64,000 bases of DNA from Streptomyces goshikiensis (GTDB lineage: Bacteria > Actinomycetota > Actinomycetes > Streptomycetales > Streptomycetaceae): positions 1,054,001 through 1,118,000 of the forward strand of contig NZ_BMVE01000001.1 in NCBI RefSeq assembly GCF_014650555.1. The letters run 5' to 3'. How positions within the stretch are numbered: the first letter of the stretch is position 1; each line of letters starts with the position of its first letter. The translations under genes and the position numbers were made by a program. A model generated the notes under the pieces. That model worked only from the letters and a program-made list of their open reading frames with translations. It made no database searches and had not been told where the DNA came from. Below are positions 10,203 to 17,984 of this stretch, in pieces.

Positions 10203-10600
10203 TCGAGGACGCCCTTCTTGTACGCGTAGAGCAGGCCGACGGCCAGGAAGCCCAGGAAGATGAACATCTCCACGAGCGTCGTGGCGCCGTAACCGGCGGC
10301 GGCGAACACCGTCGCCCACGGGAAGAGGAAGATCGAGTCGACGGCGAAGATGACGTAGAGGAACGCGTAGACGTAGTAGCGGACCTGGGTGTGGGCCCAG
10401 CCCTCGCCGACCGGGTCCACTCCGCATTCGTACGTCAGCAGCTTCTCGGGCGTCGGGACGACGGGCCGCAGCAGACGGCCGGCGCCGAAGGCCACGGCGA
10501 CGAAGAGCACACCGAGGACGGCGAGCAGGCCGACGACCGAATAACTCCGGAAGTAGTCCGCCGCGAGCACGGCCCCGGTCGATACCGTCGGGTTTGGCAC
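10193..10600 (-). CDS. nuoA2: NuoA-like membrane subunit
   Basis: 135 residues with three transmembrane helices and the NuoA signature [15 protein letters not shown]. It is the first gene of the second nuo operon. I prefer the GTG start (VPNPTVSTG) because GAGGA sits 6-10 nt upstream. An in-frame ATG 11 codons earlier has no visible ribosome site. The promoter must lie in the about 180-bp region shared with the divergent sensor kinase. Confidence 0.9.
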   Translation of the reverse strand: MPNPTVSTGAVLAADYFRSYSVVGLLAVLGVLFVAVAFGAGRLLRPVVPTPEKLLTYECGVDPVGEGWAHTQVRYYVYAFLYVIFAVDSIFLFPWATVFAAAGYGATTLVEMFIFLGFLAVGLLYAYKKGVLEWT

Positions 10601-10701
10601 GTCCGTTCCTCGCTCCTCGGCCACTGTCGACATCGTTGACGCTGTTGATGCTGCGCTGTCGCATGATCTGGTACGGACGGGAGTCTAGGGCCTGCCTCTC
10701 A

Positions 10702-10721
10702 CGGGGTGGGGTTATCCCCCG
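10702..10721. promoter_or_regulatory. 20-bp motif, copy 1, in nuoA2/kinase divergent promoter
   Basis: CGGGGTGGGGTTATCCCCCG, containing the imperfect palindrome GGGG-TTAT-CCCC. An identical copy lies upstream of the second kinase. Position between divergent genes suggests an operator that could affect both the kinase and the nuo2 operon. The best candidate binder is the response regulator encoded at 13,641. Confidence 0.55.
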
Positions 10722-10779
10722 TTCACAGCACCCGGCCACCCCATGGCATCGGCGGCCCGCGCTTGGCAGGCTGTGCCGC

Positions 10780-11952
10780 ATGACCGTGATCGTTCAAGCC
10801 TCCGACCAAGACCGGCCGCCCCGGGTACGTCCGGCCCTGAGTGCCGGTACCTGGAAGGAAATCGCGTACCTGCTGGCCAATCTGCCGGCGGCTCTGATCG
10901 GCTTCGTCTACACCCTCACCATGGTAGTGACGGCGGGCGGTTTGTCCGTTACCGCGATCGGCATTCCGTTGCTCGCCTGCGGTCTCTTCGTGTCCCGCCG
11001 GCTGGGACGGCTGGAGCGGGCGCGGGCACGGGCGCTGCTGGGCGTCCGGGTGGACGAGCCGACTCCGCTGCCGGGGCCGACGCGGGCCGGCGGGTTCTTC
11101 CCGTGGCTGTGGGCGACGGTCAAGGACCCGGTGGCCTGGCGGAACGTGCTGTTCGAGCTGGTGCGGCTGCCGTGGGGGGTGCTGACCTTCACGGTGACGC
11201 TGACCGGGCTGTTCGTGCTGTGGCCGGTACTGCCGTACGTGGCGCGCGGGCTGACCAACGTGGACCGGGCGATGGTACGGGGCCTGCTGTCCCCGTCGGA
11301 CGAGCTGGAGCGGCGGATCGCGGAGCTGGAGTCCGACCGGGGGGTCGTCGTCGACACCGCGGCCGCCGACCTGCGGCGCATCGAGCGGGACCTGCACGAC
11401 GGGGCGCAGGCGCGGCTGGTGGCGCTGGCGATGGGGCTGGGCCTGGCCAAGGAGAAGCTGCTGGAGGACCCCGAGGGGGCGGCGGCGATGGTGGACGAGG
11501 CGCACGGCGAGGTGAAGCTTGCCCTCCAGGAGCTGCGGGACCTGGCGCGGGGGATCCACCCGGCCGTGTTGACGGACCGGGGGCTGGACGCGGCGCTGTC
11601 GTCGGTGGCGTCGCGGTGCGTGGTGCCGGTGAAGGTGGCGGTGGATCTGCCGGCGCGGCCGGCGGCCGCGATCGAGGGGATCGCGTACTTCGTGGTGTCG
11701 GAGCTGCTGCAGAACGTCAGCAAGCACGCGCAGGCCCGGGGTGCGGGGGTCGAGGTGTGGCGGTCGGGGGCGCGGCTGCTGATCCGGGTGTCGGACGACG
11801 GGCGGGGCGGAGCCAGTGCCCTGGCCGGGTCGGGGATGGCGGGGCTCGCGGAGCGGCTGGGGGCGGTGGACGGGGTGTTCCTGGTGGATTCCCCGGAGGG
11901 GGCGGGGACGGTGGTCACGGCGGAGCTGCCGTGGCGTGACCGGGGGATGTAG
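10780..11952 (+). CDS. Membrane sensor histidine kinase (HisKA_3 type), paralogue 1
   Basis: 390 residues. The N-terminal half is a membrane sensor region with hydrophobic pairs at about 28-70 and 125-160, resembling the Streptomyces 'putative sensor' domain. The dimerisation/phosphoacceptor helix is [13 protein letters not shown] with His206. It is followed by an ATP-binding domain with the N-box [11 protein letters not shown] and G-boxes DDGRGG and [11 protein letters not shown]. The class normally pairs with NarL/LuxR-type regulators, and one lies two genes downstream. The ATG start is where homology-like sequence begins; no strong ribosome site is seen. Confidence 0.9.
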   Translation: MTVIVQASDQDRPPRVRPALSAGTWKEIAYLLANLPAALIGFVYTLTMVVTAGGLSVTAIGIPLLACGLFVSRRLGRLERARARALLGVRVDEPTPLPGPTRAGGFFPWLWATVKDPVAWRNVLFELVRLPWGVLTFTVTLTGLFVLWPVLPYVARGLTNVDRAMVRGLLSPSDELERRIAELESDRGVVVDTAAADLRRIERDLHDGAQARLVALAMGLGLAKEKLLEDPEGAAAMVDEAHGEVKLALQELRDLARGIHPAVLTDRGLDAALSSVASRCVVPVKVAVDLPARPAAAIEGIAYFVVSELLQNVSKHAQARGAGVEVWRSGARLLIRVSDDGRGGASALAGSGMAGLAERLGAVDGVFLVDSPEGAGTVVTAELPWRDRGM

Positions 11953-11985
11953 TCGGCGGGGCTGGAATCAGGCGGCCGGGGCGAT

Positions 11986-12005
11986 CGGGGTGGGGTTATC
12001 CCCCG
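11986..12005. promoter_or_regulatory. 20-bp motif, copy 2, upstream of second kinase
   Basis: Exact copy of CGGGGTGGGGTTATCCCCCG, starting 34 bp after the first kinase stop and ending 92 bp before the second kinase start. Flanking bases differ from copy 1, so the identity is confined to the 20 bp. Confidence 0.55.
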
Positions 12006-12096
12006 GGTGGGGACGCCTACGGGCCGGATGGTTGGTGGGGCCGGCGGCGGCGAGGGTTGGGGGGTGGACAGGATCGTGGAAGGACGGGGCGGGGTC

Positions 12097-13386
12097 ATGG
12101 CGAACGGGACGGGTATCGGCCGGGTGCTGCGGGCGCCGGTGTCGGGTTGGGCCTGGCGGGAGTTCGGGTACCTGATGCTCGGGCTGCCGCTGAGCACGGT
12201 GTACTTCTCGCTCGCCATCACGGGGATCAGCCTCGGCGCCGGGCTGCTGGTCACCTTCCTCGGGATCCCGGTGCTGGCCGGCGTACTCGCGATGTGCCGC
12301 GGCTTCGGTCACCTGGAGCGGGCCCGGGTGCGCGGGCTGCTGCGCGTGGAGGTGGCGGATCCGGAGCCGGTCCGGGCCGTCAAGCCGGGGCCGCTCGCCG
12401 CGATGGGGGCGGTACTGAAGAGCGGGAGCGCCTGGCGGCACGCGCTGTACTCGGTGATCCACTTCCCGTGGGCGGTGTTCACCTTCTCGCTGGCGCTGGT
12501 GTTCTGGGTGTACGGGTGGGCCATGCTCCTGTACCCGCTCTGGTACTGGGTCTTCCCCACCTACACCGACCAGCCGGGGCTGGAGCTCTTCGAGAACGAC
12601 GACCGCTCCTTCTACCTCGACGGCCCCGCCGAGATCGCCGCGGCCTGCCTGATCGGACTGGCGTTCACGCTGATCACGCCGTGGGTGGTGCGGGCGCTGA
12701 CCACCGTCGACCGGGTGCTCGTCGCGGGGCTGCTCGGGCCCTCCCGGCTCGCCCACCGCGTCAGCGAGCTGGAGTCCGACCGGGGCGTCGTCGTCGACAC
12801 CGCGGCGGCCGACCTGCGGCGCATCGAGCGGGACCTGCACGACGGGGCGCAGGCCCGGCTGGTGGCGCTGGCCATGGACCTGGGGCTGGCGAAGGAGAAG
12901 CTGACCGAGGACCCGCGGGCGGCCGCCCGGATGGTCGACGAGGCGCACGGCGAGGTGAAGATCGCCCTCCAGGAGCTGCGCGACCTGGCCCGCGGCATCC
13001 ACCCGGCGGTGCTCACGGACCGGGGGCTGGACGCGGCGCTGTCGTCGGTGGCTTCCCGGTGCGCCGTGCCGGTACGGGTGGCGGTGGAGCTGCCGGGCCG
13101 CCCGGCGGCGGCGATCGAGGGGATCGCGTACTTCACCGTCTCGGAGCTGCTGCAGAACATCAGCAAGCACGCGGGGGCCCGGAGCGCGAGCGTGGACGTC
13201 TGGAAGTCCGGGGACCGGCTGCTGATACAGGTCACCGACGACGGCCGCGGCGGGGCCGATGCCCGGCAGGGCGGCGGGCTGGCCGGGCTCACCGAGCGGC
13301 TGGACGCCGTGGACGGGGTGCTGGTGGTCGACTCCCCCGACGCGGGCGGCACGACCGTCACCGCCGAGCTCCCCTGGCGGGCGTAG
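12097..13386 (+). CDS. Membrane sensor histidine kinase (HisKA_3 type), paralogue 2
   Basis: 429 residues. It has the same architecture as the preceding kinase: N-terminal membrane sensor region (about 25-65, 120-150 and 180-200), phosphoacceptor helix [13 protein letters not shown] with His248, and an ATPase domain with SELLQNISKHA and DDGRGG. From the residues [17 protein letters not shown] onward the two kinases are almost identical, even at DNA level. The sensor halves differ, and this one has an extra loop of about 35 residues between membrane segments (YTDQPGLELFENDDR). That pattern indicates a tandem duplication followed by sensor divergence. Confidence 0.9.
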   Translation: MANGTGIGRVLRAPVSGWAWREFGYLMLGLPLSTVYFSLAITGISLGAGLLVTFLGIPVLAGVLAMCRGFGHLERARVRGLLRVEVADPEPVRAVKPGPLAAMGAVLKSGSAWRHALYSVIHFPWAVFTFSLALVFWVYGWAMLLYPLWYWVFPTYTDQPGLELFENDDRSFYLDGPAEIAAACLIGLAFTLITPWVVRALTTVDRVLVAGLLGPSRLAHRVSELESDRGVVVDTAAADLRRIERDLHDGAQARLVALAMDLGLAKEKLTEDPRAAARMVDEAHGEVKIALQELRDLARGIHPAVLTDRGLDAALSSVASRCAVPVRVAVELPGRPAAAIEGIAYFTVSELLQNISKHAGARSASVDVWKSGDRLLIQVTDDGRGGADARQGGGLAGLTERLDAVDGVLVVDSPDAGGTTVTAELPWRA

Positions 13387-13434
13387 GCCGAACGGCGCCG
13401 GGCCCCCGCACGGGCCCACGCGCCGAGCACCGCA

Positions 13435-13480
13435 CGAGCCCCCGCGCCGGGCCCGCGCGAGCCCCCGCGCCGGGCCCGCG
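13435..13480. repeat. Perfect 23-bp tandem duplication
   Basis: Two adjacent identical 23-bp G/C-rich units plus a partial third, in the 254-bp gap between kinase 2 and the response regulator. I see no other element in this gap except a GCCTCAAGGC palindrome near 13,571. Confidence 0.75.
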
Positions 13481-13640
13481 AGCCCCTCGAAACGCCCCGC
13501 CCCCTGCCGCCCCGTAGCGGAAATCGCCGTCCGTGCGCGACGTGTTGGCCCGGAACCGCCCTTGATCGAGCCTCAAGGCTGGGATGCTTGGCTGTGCCAG
13601 GCATTACCGGACGCGTTGTGGATGCGGGAGCTGCTGAATC

Positions 13641-14312
13641 GTGGAAGACAGGGTGCGTGTGGTCATCGCCGAGGACTCAGTGCTGCTGCGCGAGGGCCTG
13701 ACCCGGTTGCTGACCGACCGGGGGCATGACGTCGTCGCGGGCGTCGGTGACGCGGAGGCCCTGATCAAGACGGTTTCGGAGCTCGCCGCGGAGGACGCGC
13801 TGCCCGACGTGGTGGTGGCGGACGTACGGATGCCGCCGACCCACACCGACGAGGGCGTCCGGGCGGCGGTGCGGCTGCGGCGCGATCACCCGGGCATAGG
13901 CGTGCTCGTGCTGTCGCAGTACGTGGAGGAGCAGTACGCCACCGAACTGCTGGCCGGTTCCAGCACCGGGGTGGGGTACCTGCTGAAGGACCGGGTGGCC
14001 GAGGTCCGGGAGTTCCTGGACGCGGTGGTCCGGGTGGCCAGGGGCGGTACGGCCCTGGACCCGGAGGTCGTCGCCCAGCTGCTGGGCCGCAGCCGCAAGC
14101 AGGACGTGCTGGCGGGCCTGACGCCCCGCGAGCGCGAGGTGCTGGGCCTGATGGCCGAGGGCCGCACGAATTCGGCGGTCGCGAAGCAGCTCGTGGTGAG
14201 CGACGGGGCGGTGGAGAAGCACGTCAGCAATATCTTCATGAAGCTCGGCCTGTCCCCGAGTGACGGGGATCACCGGCGCGTCCTGGCGGTTCTCACCTAT
14301 CTCCGGTCTTGA
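13641..14312 (+). CDS. NarL/LuxR-family response regulator
   Basis: 223 residues. The receiver domain has acidic residues Glu11-Asp12, phosphoacceptor Asp61 (VVVADVRMP) and the conserved lysine in YLLKDRV. The C-terminal LuxR-type DNA-binding domain (about 155-205) begins LTPREREVLGLMAEG and ends VEKHVSNIFMKLGL. GTG start with GGGAG ten bases upstream. It follows the two kinases on the same strand and is their likely shared output. Candidate targets are the 20-bp motifs upstream of the kinases and the korA promoter. Confidence 0.92.
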   Translation: MEDRVRVVIAEDSVLLREGLTRLLTDRGHDVVAGVGDAEALIKTVSELAAEDALPDVVVADVRMPPTHTDEGVRAAVRLRRDHPGIGVLVLSQYVEEQYATELLAGSSTGVGYLLKDRVAEVREFLDAVVRVARGGTALDPEVVAQLLGRSRKQDVLAGLTPREREVLGLMAEGRTNSAVAKQLVVSDGAVEKHVSNIFMKLGLSPSDGDHRRVLAVLTYLRS

Positions 14313-14338
14313 TCAACTGACACTCTGTCAGGTATGCA
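14309..14338 (+). promoter_or_regulatory. korA promoter with inverted repeat in the spacer
   Basis: TTGATC (-35) and TATGCA (-10) are separated by 18 bp. Inside the spacer lies the perfect inverted repeat CTGACA-CTC-TGTCAG (14,317-14,331). An operator there would be expected to control polymerase access. It overlaps the end of the response-regulator gene and leaves a leader of about 120 nt before korA. Confidence 0.45.
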
Positions 14339-14466
14339 GCACGGCGTCTGTCGGACAGGCCGCCCTCCGGGGCGGTCCAGAATTCGGGCGCCCCGAGGAT
14401 GCAAACCCTCACGGACGTAGGGTTGACCTCGGGAGCGAGCGCCCGCCTCGAAGGAGGTCCAGTTCA

Positions 14467-16431
14467 GTGACCAGCCAGGTCAGTAGCCCAGCCGAGCAGG
14501 CCGACGGGGCCGAAGGGGCCGAAGGGACTGTGGTCGGCGAGCAACGGACGGCCGGCCATCCGGGTGGGAACGGGAACGGCAAGGAGGTCCGCCGTCTCGA
14601 TCGGGTGATCATCCGGTTCGCGGGTGACTCGGGTGACGGCATGCAGTTGACCGGTGACCGGTTCACCTCGGAAACGGCGTCGTTCGGGAACGACCTCTCG
14701 ACCCTGCCGAACTTCCCCGCCGAGATCCGGGCACCCGCCGGCACCCTGCCGGGCGTCTCCTCCTTCCAGCTGCACTTCGCCGATCACGACATCCTGACGC
14801 CGGGCGACGCCCCGAACGTCCTGGTGGCGATGAACCCGGCGGCGCTGAAGGCGAACATCGGGGACGTGCCGCGCGGCGCGGAGATCATCATCAACACCGA
14901 CGAGTTCACCAAGCGCCCGATGGCGAAGGTCGGCTACGCGACCTCGCCGCTGGAAGACGGCACGCTGGACGCCTACAGCATCCACCCGGTCCCGCTGACG
15001 ACGCTCACCGTCGAGGCCCTGAAGGACTTCGGGCTGCCGCGCAAGGAGGCCGAGCGCAGCAAGAACATGTTCGCGCTGGGCCTGCTGTCCTGGATGTACC
15101 ACCGGCCCACCGAGGGGACGGAGGCCTTCCTGCGACAGAAGTTCGCGAAGAAGCCGCAGATCGCCGAGGCGAACGTCGCCGCGTTCCGGGCGGGCTGGAA
15201 CTTCGGCGAGACGACCGAGGACTTCGCCGTCTCCTACGAGGTCGCCCCCGCCACCCGCGACTTCCCCACCGGGACCTACCGCAACATCTCGGGGAACCTG
15301 GCGCTGTCGTACGGGCTGATCGCGGCGGGCCGGCAGGCCGAGCTGCCGCTCTACCTGGGCTCGTACCCGATCACCCCGGCCTCCGACATCCTGCACGAGC
15401 TGAGCAAGCACAAGAACTTCGGCGTACGGACCTTCCAGGCCGAGGACGAGATCGCCGGCATCGGGGCGGCGCTGGGCGCGGCCTTCGGCGGGTCCCTCGC
15501 GGTGACCACCACCTCCGGGCCGGGCGTGGCGCTGAAGTCGGAGACGATCGGCCTCGCGGTCTCCCTGGAGCTGCCGCTGCTGATCGTCGACATCCAGCGC
15601 GGCGGGCCCTCCACGGGGCTGCCGACCAAGACGGAGCAGGCGGACCTGCTCCAGGCCATGTACGGGCGCAACGGCGAGGCCCCGGTCCCGATCGTGGCGC
15701 CGCGGACCCCGGCGGACTGCTTCGATGCGGCCCTGGACGCCGCCCGGATCGCGCTGACGTACCGGACTCCGGTGTTCCTGCTCTCCGACGGGTACCTCGC
15801 GAACGGCTCCGAGCCGTGGCGGATCCCGGACGTGGCGGACCTCCCGGACCTGAAGACCCCGTTCGCGGCGGGCCCGAACCACGAGCTGGCCGACGGCACC
15901 GAGGTCTTCTGGCCGTACAAGCGCGATCCGCGGACGCTGGCCCGGCCGTGGGCGGTCCCGGGCACCCCGGGTCTGGAGCACCGGATCGGCGGCATCGAGA
16001 AGCAGGACGGCTCGGGCAACATCTCGTACGACCCGGCCAACCACGACCTGATGGTCCGCACCCGGCAAGCCAAGATCGACAACATCACCGTGCCGGAGCT
16101 GACGGTCGACGACCCGTGCGGGGCCCGCACGCTCGTCATCGGCTGGGGCTCCACGTACGGACCGATCACCGCCGCCGTGCGCCGGCTGCGGCTCGCCGGG
16201 GTCCCGATCGCGCAGGCCCATCTGCGCCACCTCAACCCCTTCCCGGGGAATCTGGGTGAGGTCCTGAAGCGTTACGACAAGGTAGTGGTGCCGGAGATGA
16301 ACCTCGGGCAGCTCGCCACCCTGATCCGGGCGAAGTACCTGGTCGACGCGCAGTCGTACAACCAGGTGAACGGAATGCCGTTCAAGGCCGAGCAGCTCGC
16401 CACGGTTCTCAAGGAGGCCACCGATGACTGA
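14467..16431 (+). CDS. korA: 2-oxoacid:ferredoxin oxidoreductase, alpha (fused gamma-alpha) subunit
   Basis: 654 residues. The N-terminal gamma domain (about 40-230, RVIIRFAGDSGDGMQLTGDRF) is fused to the pyrimidine-binding alpha domain (from about 280, GSYPITPASDILHELSK), with a C-terminal transketolase-like domain. With KorB it oxidatively decarboxylates a 2-oxoacid, most likely 2-oxoglutarate, and reduces ferredoxin. The GTG start is chosen because a near-perfect AAGGAGG ribosome site lies 10 nt upstream. The first 40 residues are a low-complexity extension. It overlaps korB by 8 nt. Confidence 0.95.
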   Translation: MTSQVSSPAEQADGAEGAEGTVVGEQRTAGHPGGNGNGKEVRRLDRVIIRFAGDSGDGMQLTGDRFTSETASFGNDLSTLPNFPAEIRAPAGTLPGVSSFQLHFADHDILTPGDAPNVLVAMNPAALKANIGDVPRGAEIIINTDEFTKRPMAKVGYATSPLEDGTLDAYSIHPVPLTTLTVEALKDFGLPRKEAERSKNMFALGLLSWMYHRPTEGTEAFLRQKFAKKPQIAEANVAAFRAGWNFGETTEDFAVSYEVAPATRDFPTGTYRNISGNLALSYGLIAAGRQAELPLYLGSYPITPASDILHELSKHKNFGVRTFQAEDEIAGIGAALGAAFGGSLAVTTTSGPGVALKSETIGLAVSLELPLLIVDIQRGGPSTGLPTKTEQADLLQAMYGRNGEAPVPIVAPRTPADCFDAALDAARIALTYRTPVFLLSDGYLANGSEPWRIPDVADLPDLKTPFAAGPNHELADGTEVFWPYKRDPRTLARPWAVPGTPGLEHRIGGIEKQDGSGNISYDPANHDLMVRTRQAKIDNITVPELTVDDPCGARTLVIGWGSTYGPITAAVRRLRLAGVPIAQAHLRHLNPFPGNLGEVLKRYDKVVVPEMNLGQLATLIRAKYLVDAQSYNQVNGMPFKAEQLATVLKEATDD

Positions 16432-17482
16432 GGCACCCACCCTGCTGTCCCTGGTGCCCAAGGCCGAGGCCAAGCAGTCCATGAAGGACTTCAAGTCCGA
16501 CCAGGAAGTGCGCTGGTGCCCCGGCTGCGGCGACTACGCCGTCCTCGCCGCCGTACAGGGCTTCATGCCCGAGCTCGGCCTGGCGAAGGAGAACATCGTC
16601 TTCGTCTCCGGAATCGGCTGCTCCTCCCGCTTCCCCTACTACATGAACACCTACGGGATGCACTCCATCCACGGCCGCGCCCCGGCGATCGCGACCGGGC
16701 TCGCCACCTCGCGGCGCGATCTGTCGGTGTGGGTGGTGACCGGGGACGGCGACGCGCTGTCCATCGGCGGCAACCACCTGATCCACGCGCTGCGCCGGAA
16801 CGTCAACCTCAAGATCCTGCTGTTCAACAACCGGATCTACGGGCTCACCAAGGGCCAGTACTCGCCCACCTCCGAGCTGGGCAAGGTCACCAAGTCCACC
16901 CCGATGGGTTCGCTGGACGCGCCGTTCAACCCGGTGTCCCTGGCGCTGGGCGCCGAAGCCGGCTTCGTGGCGCGCACGGTGGACTCCGACCGCAAGCACC
17001 TCACCGAGGTGCTGCGGGCGGCCGCCGACCACCAGGGCACCGCGCTGGTGGAGATCTACCAGAACTGCAACATCTTCAACGACGGCGCCTTCGAGGTCCT
17101 CAAGGACAAGGACCAGGCGCAGGAGGCGGTGATCCGGCTGGAGCACGGGCAGCCGATCCGCTTCGGCGCCGAGGGCAGCAAGGGCGTGGTGCGCAACCAG
17201 CGCACCGGCGACCTGGAGGTGGTGACGGTGACGCCGGAGAACGAGTCGCGGATCCTGGTCCACGACGCGAACGGCGCCTCCCCGACCACCGCCTTCGCGC
17301 TCTCCCGGCTCGCCGACCCCGACACCCTGCACCAGACCCCGATCGGGGTGTTCCGCAGCGTCGGGCGGCCGGTGTACGACACCCTCATGGCCGAGCAGCT
17401 GGAGACGGCCGTCGACCAGCACGGCAAGGGGGACCTCGCCTCGCTGCTCACCGGGAACGACACCTGGACCGTCGTCGGCTGA
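16424..17482 (+). CDS. korB: 2-oxoacid:ferredoxin oxidoreductase, beta subunit
   Basis: 352 residues. It binds thiamine diphosphate (motif GDGDALSIGGNHLIHALRRN to FNN, about 108-135) and a [4Fe-4S] cluster through CPGCG, GIGCSSR and a later cysteine in YQNCNIF. It acts as the partner of KorA. No ferredoxin gene is adjacent, so the acceptor is encoded elsewhere. The two-subunit KorAB form is typical of actinobacteria, where it can supplement or replace NAD-linked 2-oxoglutarate dehydrogenase. Confidence 0.95.
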   Translation: MTEAPTLLSLVPKAEAKQSMKDFKSDQEVRWCPGCGDYAVLAAVQGFMPELGLAKENIVFVSGIGCSSRFPYYMNTYGMHSIHGRAPAIATGLATSRRDLSVWVVTGDGDALSIGGNHLIHALRRNVNLKILLFNNRIYGLTKGQYSPTSELGKVTKSTPMGSLDAPFNPVSLALGAEAGFVARTVDSDRKHLTEVLRAAADHQGTALVEIYQNCNIFNDGAFEVLKDKDQAQEAVIRLEHGQPIRFGAEGSKGVVRNQRTGDLEVVTVTPENESRILVHDANGASPTTAFALSRLADPDTLHQTPIGVFRSVGRPVYDTLMAEQLETAVDQHGKGDLASLLTGNDTWTVVG

Positions 17483-17501
17483 GCCGGCGCGATCTCCCGG
17501 C

Positions 17502-17534
17502 CGGCCCGGACCCTCGTCTAGGGGGTCCGGGCCG
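17502..17534. terminator. Bidirectional hairpin between korB and hxlR-type gene
   Basis: A perfect 12-bp stem (CGGCCCGGACCC / GGGTCCGGGCCG) with a 9-nt loop. The loop contains the stop codon of the convergent HxlR-type gene. It serves both converging transcripts. Confidence 0.65.
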
Positions 17535-17892
17535 CGTCGTAGGCGAGCCGCGCCGCCTGTACGTCGGCGGTGCGCCGCTCGGTCCAGCGCGCCAGGGCCC
17601 ACACCTGATCGGCGGCCTCGCGCCCCAGCCCGGTGAGCGAGTAGTCCACCCTCGGCGGGATGACCGGCTTGGCGTCGCGGAGCACGAACCCGTCGCGCTC
17701 CAGCGTCTGGAGGGTCTGGGCCAGCATCTTCTCGCTGACGCCGCCCACCTCCCGGCGCAGTTCGCTGAAGCGGTACGAGCGCTCGACGAGGGCGGCCAGG
17801 ACCAGCACGCCCCAGCGGCTGGTGACGTGTTCCAGCACCCCCCGGGAGGGGCACATCGGGGCCTTCACGGTGACTTCGCTGCTTACTCCCAT
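17518..17892 (-). CDS. HxlR-family winged-helix transcriptional regulator
   Basis: 124 residues with the HxlR core: a conserved N-terminal cysteine (CPSRGVLEHVTSRWGVLVLAAL), the recognition region FSELRREVGGVSEKMLAQTLQTLERDGFVLR, and the wing VDYSLTGLGREA. In this family a cysteine near residue 14 often senses electrophiles or oxidants, and here it is Cys14. It is divergent from an NmrA/QOR2-like oxidoreductase with a 92-bp shared promoter, a frequent pairing in which the regulator represses both genes. Confidence 0.9.
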   Translation of the reverse strand: MGVSSEVTVKAPMCPSRGVLEHVTSRWGVLVLAALVERSYRFSELRREVGGVSEKMLAQTLQTLERDGFVLRDAKPVIPPRVDYSLTGLGREAADQVWALARWTERRTADVQAARLAYDAARTP

Positions 17893-17896
17893 ACCA

Positions 17897-17919
17897 GTAC
17901 CTTACTTTGAAGTGGGTAC
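17897..17919. promoter_or_regulatory. Candidate HxlR operator
   Basis: GTACC and GGTAC form an outer inverted repeat with 13-bp spacing, and ACTT-TG-AAGT forms an inner one. The element abuts the HxlR-type start codon inside the divergent promoter. HxlR/YodB proteins bind short dyads of the TACT-n-AGTA kind. Confidence 0.5.
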
Positions 17920-17984
17920 TACCGAAAAGTTAGCGCTCTCCCTACGGTAGTGACATCACCCCGCAAGGAAAGCAGGAGAGCACC

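Noticed and set aside
10700..10730. Rex site at the nuoA2 promoter (GTTCACA near 10,721)
   Set aside because: Only one half-site is present; the other half does not match TGTGA at the right spacing.
13641..14312. Response regulator start further upstream
   Set aside because: Upstream in-frame sequence has no start with a ribosome site, and the receiver domain begins directly after the GTG.
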